Below are positions 9,730-14,022 of a stretch of 14,022 nucleotides of DNA, piece by piece. Location: positions 1 through 14,022 of the forward strand of contig CALDGV010000247.1 of assembly GCA_937941745.1 (NCBI GenBank), given 5' to 3'. The position numbers and the translations under genes are program-made. How positions within the stretch are numbered: the stretch's first letter is position 1; each line of letters begins with the position of its first letter. Origin of the DNA: an uncultured Prosthecobacter sp. Its GTDB lineage: Bacteria > Verrucomicrobiota > Verrucomicrobiia > Verrucomicrobiales > Verrucomicrobiaceae. A model generated the notes under the pieces. That model did not search any database. It worked only from the letters and a program-made list of their open reading frames with translations, and was not told the DNA's origin.

Positions 9730-10200
9730 ATGACCAAGCCCTCCGTCCTCGCTGCCATCATCGCCCGGCTCGAACTTGAGCTGGAGGCGCTTCTTCGCGG
9801 TGCCAAGGCCTCCTTTGCCGCTGCCACGGATCCCGACAGCAAGGCGGAGAACAAGTATGACACGCGGACTCTGGAGGCCTCCTATGTGGCCCGCGGGCAG
9901 GCACAGCGGGTGGCGGAGCTTCAGGAGGCCCGGCACAGTTTCGCTGCCCTGCAGGCAGCGGCCTCCCACACCACGGGCAGCGTGAGGCTGGGTTCGCTGG
10001 TGGTGCTCGATGCTGGCGGGCAGGCGGACCACTACTTCATCGGGCCGGCGGAGGGTGGAATGGAGGTCATCGTGGAGGGTACCGAGGTTCTGGTCATCAC
10101 ACCTGCCTCGCCGCTGGGCTCGAAGCTGATGAATGGTACCTCAGGAACCTCCATCACCCTGCCGAGCGGAGCACGCGCCGTGATCCGGGTGCTTGCTTGA
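9730..10200 (+). CDS. GreA/GreB-family transcription elongation factor-like protein
   Basis: Predicted 156-aa protein. Residues about 84-156 form the GreA/GreB C-terminal domain: GSLVVLD, YFIGPAEGG and VLVITPASPLG followed by the weaker STxxT/LPSG ending. Residues 1-78 are predicted helical, with an acidic turn around TDPDSKAENKYD (33-44). This resembles the coiled-coil tip that GreA inserts into the RNA polymerase secondary channel, and E40 may correspond to the functional tip glutamate; this is inference. The family is often mislabelled as 3-oxoacyl-ACP synthase. The protein is probably an RNA polymerase secondary-channel binder rather than the housekeeping GreA. The start could also be the in-frame ATG at 9709 (7 residues more). 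I prefer 9730 because a GGAAAG lies upstream at 9711-9716, though its spacing is long. The AsmA-like gene follows after 33 bp. Confidence 0.82.
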   Translation: MTKPSVLAAIIARLELELEALLRGAKASFAAATDPDSKAENKYDTRTLEASYVARGQAQRVAELQEARHSFAALQAAASHTTGSVRLGSLVVLDAGGQADHYFIGPAEGGMEVIVEGTEVLVITPASPLGSKLMNGTSGTSITLPSGARAVIRVLA

Positions 10201-10233
10201 CCCCTGGCGGGCCTGCGGGCACTTTGGCAGCTG

Positions 10234-12963
10234 TTGAAAAGTTTCTTCTCCAACATCATCAAGCTTCTCCTCGGCAGCATCCTGCTGGCGGGAGCCTTGT
10301 ATGCGAGCACGGACGCCTTTGGCCGTGCCTGGAGGGATTTCGTGATTAGTGAGCTGGCCCAGCGCGGCCTGCACCTCGACTTCAGCCGCCTGCGCATCAA
10401 TCCTGTGGGCGGCATCGTGGCGCAGGATGTGCGCCTTTTTGCGGGGCCGGAACGGAAGCAGGCCCTGGCGGATGTGGACCATCTGATCCTGGATTTTAAC
10501 TTCGGGAAGCTGTTGGAGAAGCAGTTCGTCGTCGAGGCGCTGGAGCTGAGCCACGCCCAGGTCTCGCTGCCGGTGGATCCGGATTCACCGGCCTCGGGCA
10601 AGATTGATCTGGACGACATCAGCGCGCGCATCTTCATCGCCGACAACCGGCTCGACCTCCAGCAGGTGGAGGGAACCCTGGGCGGCATCGTGCTGAACCT
10701 GAGCGGGGAGCTGGAACTGCCGCACCGCGGGACCTCGGCATCCGTCGCTTCCGAAAGCGGCTCCACCGCCTCGCCCATCAAGCGGGTGGAGGAGCTGCGC
10801 GCCCACCGGCTGAGGCTGCGGCGTGGGCTGGACTGGCTGAAGCGCTTCGAGTTCAAGCGCGCTCCGCGCCTGCAGGTGGAGGTGCACGGTTCCCTGGACA
10901 AGGTGAGCGAGCTGAACGTGCGCCTGTTTTTCGAGGCTGAAGGCATGGAATACGGCACGTATGCCTGTGAAGAGCTGCGCGCCGAAGCGGAATACAAGGC
11001 GGGTTTTGTCGATCTGACGCGCTTTCACCTCAAAGACCGGCTGGGTGAGGTGAATGTGAACGCCTCCTGGGTCATGGGCGCAGAGGACCTGCGGTTTCAC
11101 CTGACCTCCAGCGCCGACCTGCCCGGCCTCGCGCAGGCCTTCCTGGACAATGACAACCTGCGCGAAATCGTCTTTTACGAATCTCCGCATCTGGCGCTCC
11201 AAGGTGTGTGGCACGTGGACGGGCCTCTGTCCGGGCACAAGCGCCCCGTGCAGGTCACCGGCAACCTGGACTGCGGCCGCTTCGGCACCCGTGGCGAGGT
11301 GTTTGACGGGTTGAAGGCCAGCATCGGCGTAGCTCCTGAAGGGGTGTACATCCGTGACCTGCTCCTGCGGCACAAGACCGGCACGCTGTCGGCCCAGACC
11401 CTCGTTCATGAAACCCAGGGCACGCGCTACCAGCTCACGCTGCGCATGGATCCCAATGCCTTCCTGCCCTTTGCCAAAATGAAGCAGACGCGGGAGATCA
11501 TTCAGCGCTTTGAATTCACGCCAGAGTCTTCGATTGACCTCGAGCTGACCGGAGCTGGTCCTGAGCCGGATCCCCAGAAATGCCTCAACAAGGGCCGCGG
11601 CGACCTGCGACGCTTCAAATACCGCGGCCTCTATCTCGATGAAATGACGGCTGACATCGAGTTCCAGGATCCGATGCAGCATTACCGGAACATCAAGCTG
11701 CGCCGCCCTGAAGGTGTCGCGGAGGCTGCCCATGTGGAGGTCCACGATGATGAGAAGTGGGTGAAGCTCGATGGGGTGAAATCCGGCATGGACCCTGTTG
11801 GTGTGGTGGGCGTCTTTGGGCCGAAGACGGCGGAAATTGTGGCCAAGTATCGCCTGCCCAACACCACGCAGGCCGAGGTGCAGGGACAGATCTGGTATCG
11901 CGATCACAGCAAGGATGACTTCACCGTGAAGTTCAGCCATCCCACCGGCACGGGCAGGTATGTCCTGTTTGATGAAGACTACCTGATCCGCTCCCCGCAG
12001 GGCCTGCTGACCTTCAAGGGCATGGACCTGAAGTTCGATGTCAGCGGCCAGCTTCATGGCGGGCCGATGAATGCGAGGGGCAGCGTGGATCTGCGGCCTG
12101 AAACAGACAACTTCGAGGTGGCTTTGACGGCTGCCCGGTTTCCTTACGAGGTCTTTGGCAAGGACATGCCCTTCGAGAAAGTGCGGGCGAATGTCTTCGA
12201 GCGGGGCCGCGGGGTGAATTTCGAGGTTCAGTCGTCCCTGCTCGGCGGCAGTTTTTCGATCCAAGGGGCCACGGGAGGTGCGCGTGATCCGAAAGCCTAC
12301 AGCGGCGACCTCGAATTGCGGAACATCGACCTTTCCAAGTTCGCCACCATCTACTGGAAGGGAAATGATTCCCAAGGGGATGCCACCGGCTACTTCAAGT
12401 TCAATGGACGCATGGGGGACTGGCGGGCGTTGAAGGGAAACGGATCTCTCACCATCCTCAACGGGGACCTCTATTCGATTCCGGTCGTCGGAGTGCTGGC
12501 TCCGATGCTGGGCACCATCCTGCCCAAGCAGATCGCCGGCTACAACATTGCCAAGGAGGCGGACTGCACCTTCACCATCAATGACGGATTTCTCGTGACG
12601 AAGGACTTTGAGGCGCTGACCAGCGCCTTCAAGATCATGCTCGATGGCAACATCGACTTCATCAATGATAGGCTCGACATGGATGCCCAGGTCCGCATGC
12701 GCGGCCTGCCCGGCATCGTGCTTCTGCCGTTCAGCGAGCTGCTGGAATACAAGGGCACGGGAGACACGGCGAATCCCAAGTGGGAGGCCAAGCTGCTGCG
12801 CGGAGTGACTCAGGCCGACCGTCCGGTCAAAGCCCAGCCGGTGGATGAAAACAACCGCCCGACAAGCCGTCCGCAGGAGCCTGAGAGCCTCAAGCCCCTG
12901 CTTCCTCAGCTGAAAAAGGCGCTCACACCCTTGTTCAAGAGCCCCGGCTCCAAGCAGGACTGA
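10234..12963 (+). CDS. AsmA-like membrane-anchored envelope protein
   Basis: Predicted 909-aa protein. A single N-terminal transmembrane helix (about residues 5-24, IIKLLLGSILLAGALYA) should anchor it in the inner membrane with the rest in the periplasm. The long middle part is built of beta-rich repeats typical of AsmA/TamB/YhdP-type proteins. Residues about 715-840 match the AsmA-like C-terminal region (GYFKFNGRMGDW, GSLTILNGDLYSIPVVGVL, GYNIAKEADCTFTINDG, DMDAQVRMRGLPGIV). The C-terminal ~45 residues are Pro/Lys-rich and look disordered. Family members form hydrophobic-groove bridges linked to phospholipid transport between membranes and to outer-membrane assembly; that role here is inferred. 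The start is TTG, chosen because it precedes the membrane helix and no ATG is near; the next in-frame candidate (GTG near residue 37) would lose the helix. It is probably co-transcribed with the GreA-like gene. Its TGA directly abuts the convergent gene. Confidence 0.85.
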   Translation: MKSFFSNIIKLLLGSILLAGALYASTDAFGRAWRDFVISELAQRGLHLDFSRLRINPVGGIVAQDVRLFAGPERKQALADVDHLILDFNFGKLLEKQFVVEALELSHAQVSLPVDPDSPASGKIDLDDISARIFIADNRLDLQQVEGTLGGIVLNLSGELELPHRGTSASVASESGSTASPIKRVEELRAHRLRLRRGLDWLKRFEFKRAPRLQVEVHGSLDKVSELNVRLFFEAEGMEYGTYACEELRAEAEYKAGFVDLTRFHLKDRLGEVNVNASWVMGAEDLRFHLTSSADLPGLAQAFLDNDNLREIVFYESPHLALQGVWHVDGPLSGHKRPVQVTGNLDCGRFGTRGEVFDGLKASIGVAPEGVYIRDLLLRHKTGTLSAQTLVHETQGTRYQLTLRMDPNAFLPFAKMKQTREIIQRFEFTPESSIDLELTGAGPEPDPQKCLNKGRGDLRRFKYRGLYLDEMTADIEFQDPMQHYRNIKLRRPEGVAEAAHVEVHDDEKWVKLDGVKSGMDPVGVVGVFGPKTAEIVAKYRLPNTTQAEVQGQIWYRDHSKDDFTVKFSHPTGTGRYVLFDEDYLIRSPQGLLTFKGMDLKFDVSGQLHGGPMNARGSVDLRPETDNFEVALTAARFPYEVFGKDMPFEKVRANVFERGRGVNFEVQSSLLGGSFSIQGATGGARDPKAYSGDLELRNIDLSKFATIYWKGNDSQGDATGYFKFNGRMGDWRALKGNGSLTILNGDLYSIPVVGVLAPMLGTILPKQIAGYNIAKEADCTFTINDGFLVTKDFEALTSAFKIMLDGNIDFINDRLDMDAQVRMRGLPGIVLLPFSELLEYKGTGDTANPKWEAKLLRGVTQADRPVKAQPVDENNRPTSRPQEPESLKPLLPQLKKALTPLFKSPGSKQD

Positions 12964-13533
12964 TCATTCGCGCCAGAAGTGCTTTTTGCCCGGATCGCGA
13001 AAGGCGTTTTCCAGGCTGTCGAAGAGGGAATTGAGCCGAGCCTCCTCCTTGATCAGGAATTCCACCGTGTGCGCGTGGGTGGAGACAGGGTAGCTTTTCA
13101 CCACCTTCGGCTCTGTCAGCGTCGGGGAGATGCGTGCTGCGGCGTCCTGAACGAGCTGGCGCGCCTTGTCGATCGCCTGCTGCCCAGCGGCCACGGTGCC
13201 GGAGCCTTCCAGGCGCACTGGTTCCAGGAAGTAGAAGCGCACCGCCACATTGGAGTTCAGCGTCAGGTTCACCTCCACCACCCGTGCAGTGCCATCGGCG
13301 ACGTATTCATGCTTGGAGAGGGCGATCATCTGGCCGCACTTCACCAGATAGCGGCCGCCGCGCAGGGAACCCGTCCAGACACCATCCTGGTAAAACTCCT
13401 CGGGAACCGGAGCGGTCTGGGTGGGCCCAGTGGTTCCTGTGCCACTGCCGCCTCCACCGCTGTTCTGGGCCCGAAGAAACCCTGGGGTGAGAAGCAGAAG
13501 AAGGGCGGCGAGATGAAGCAGGCGGGTTTTCAT
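12964..13533 (-). CDS. Small secreted protein of unknown function
   Basis: Predicted 189-aa exported protein of no recognised family. MKTRLLHLAALLLLLTPGFL is a strong signal peptide with cleavage expected after LRA (residue 22). It is followed by a Gly/Ser/Thr/Pro-rich linker (about 24-44) that probably tethers or spaces the mature domain. The domain begins at EEFYQDGVWTGSLRGGRYLV and alternates beta-like segments (ARVVEVNLTLNSNVAVRFYFLE) with an Ala-rich helix (about 115-135). It ends in a charged tail (DPGKKHFWRE). One cysteine (C66) remains after cleavage. The ATG at 13533 is chosen because of the signal peptide and a GGAA 5 nt upstream; an in-frame extension to 13626 would precede the signal. 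The gene is convergent with the AsmA-like gene with no gap and divergent from the acyltransferase. Confidence 0.75.
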   Translation of the reverse strand: MKTRLLHLAALLLLLTPGFLRAQNSGGGGSGTGTTGPTQTAPVPEEFYQDGVWTGSLRGGRYLVKCGQMIALSKHEYVADGTARVVEVNLTLNSNVAVRFYFLEPVRLEGSGTVAAGQQAIDKARQLVQDAAARISPTLTEPKVVKSYPVSTHAHTVEFLIKEEARLNSLFDSLENAFRDPGKKHFWRE

Positions 13534-13652
13534 GGTCGTTCCAGCCTGCCAAAAGGCTGTCTGCTTGTAAATGCCCTGATGCCTGCCGGGTGCCGGGAGG
13601 GAAACGCCTCTCTGATTGCCTCGCACGCTGCTTTGTGCCAGGGAACAGTTTC
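13534..13652. promoter_or_regulatory. Divergent intergenic region upstream of the acyltransferase
   Basis: These 119 bp separate two divergent start codons and should hold both promoters. I see no confident -35/-10 match. The assignment is from arrangement only. Confidence 0.35.
13640..13645 (+). promoter_or_regulatory. Shine-Dalgarno site deciding the acyltransferase start
   Basis: AGGGAA ends 7 nt before the ATG at 13653. This is the clearest ribosome-binding site in the window. It favours that start over the internal ATG at 13719, which has no such site. Confidence 0.65.
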
Positions 13653-14022
13653 ATGCCTGCCAGGAAAGCTGATCCATCCCCTTCGCGATTTGAAATCGCG
13701 CGGCACTGGCTTGTTTTCATGGCCTTCCGGGCGGTGGAATCCTTGCTCAAGATCCTGCCGTTGGAGTTCATCTGGTGGTGCGGACGTGCCCTGGGGCATG
13801 TGGCCTGGCATCTGGCCGGCAAAAAATACCGTCGGCTGGTGTTGAACAACCTGCGCATCGCCTTTGGCCGCGAGCATGACGAGGCCTGGAGGCTGGCGAC
13901 CGCCCGCGAGCACTTCAGGTCGCTTTTTGCCAACGTGCTATGCGGCTTCAAGCTGCCCACCATGACCCTGGAGCAGATCGAGGCCCGGTTGACCCTGGAA
14001 GGCCTCGATCATGTGCAGGCAG
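13653..14022 (+). CDS. Lipid A biosynthesis (KDO2-lipid A) lauroyl/myristoyl-type acyltransferase, N-terminal part
   Basis: The first ~123 residues of a gene that runs off the right edge. The start MPARKADPSPSRFEIARHW is chosen from the upstream AGGGAA. It is followed by the pattern typical of LpxL/HtrB-family inner-membrane acyltransferases: AFRAVESLLKILPLEFIWWCGRAL (hydrophobic anchor), then YRRLVLNNLRIAFG, then AREHFRSLFANVL and LTLEGLDHVQA. In the family the HxxxxD/E catalytic motif comes shortly after the last of these segments, so it lies just outside the window and I cannot confirm activity. The enzyme would add a secondary acyl chain to lipid A precursors (or a related lipid) at the cytoplasmic face of the inner membrane. 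This is one of the best signs that the organism makes an outer membrane with lipid A or similar. LpxL versus LpxM cannot be decided. Confidence 0.85.
   Translation, partial: MPARKADPSPSRFEIARHWLVFMAFRAVESLLKILPLEFIWWCGRALGHVAWHLAGKKYRRLVLNNLRIAFGREHDEAWRLATAREHFRSLFANVLCGFKLPTMTLEQIEARLTLEGLDHVQA

Noticed and set aside
10585..12375. A 596-codon open frame antisense to the AsmA-like gene
   Set aside because: The + strand gene has a membrane anchor and recognisable AsmA-like C-terminal motifs. The antisense frame has no motif or plausible start and is a usual by-product of high-GC codon use.

Overview
The window looks like a stretch of high-GC chromosome from a Gram-negative-type member of the Planctomycetes-Verrucomicrobia group, most likely a Verrucomicrobium/Prosthecobacter-like Verrucomicrobiota. 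This is inferred from gene content, not from a marker gene. The evidence is a periplasmic tail-specific protease, a lipid A-type acyltransferase and lipoproteins (all implying an outer membrane), next to a ClpC-type AAA+ unfoldase and an arylsulfatase A-like secreted sulfatase. No mobile element, CRISPR array, tRNA or rRNA is visible. It reads as ordinary core/envelope chromosome.

Layout, left to right. At 1-352 is the 3' end of an unrecognised + gene. It converges on a large S41 tail-specific protease (prc-like, - strand, 418-2736) across a strong bidirectional hairpin terminator (366-394). The protease is divergent from a glyoxalase II/YcbL-like metallo-beta-lactamase-fold hydrolase (2838-3455), which is followed by a secreted Fes/esterase-D-type alpha/beta hydrolase (3511-4368). 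That gene converges on clpC across a second bidirectional hairpin terminator (4383-4409).

Four genes then run on the - strand: a 174-aa lipoprotein (9145-9669), trmL (8672-9118), the sulfatase (7196-8632) and clpC (4434-6962). The first three are spaced by 26 and 39 bp and may be one transcript. clpC has its own leader of about 230 bp.

On the + strand a GreA/GreB-like factor (9730-10200) is followed 33 bp later by a 909-aa AsmA-like membrane-anchored protein (10234-12963). Its stop codon directly abuts the stop codon of a convergent small secreted protein (12964-13533). The window ends in the first ~123 codons of a LpxL/HtrB-type acyltransferase (13653 onward), cut before its catalytic motif.

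How they may work together. Most products act in or on the cell envelope: the Prc protease, esterase, sulfatase, lipoprotein, AsmA-like protein, secreted protein and lipid A acyltransferase. ClpC, TrmL, the GreA-like factor and the MBL hydrolase are cytoplasmic quality-control, translation, transcription or detoxification functions. I do not see a new multi-gene system. The more interesting points are lineage-specific insertions in Prc and the sulfatase, two or three uncharacterised exported proteins, scarce Shine-Dalgarno sequences, and the abutting convergent stop codons.
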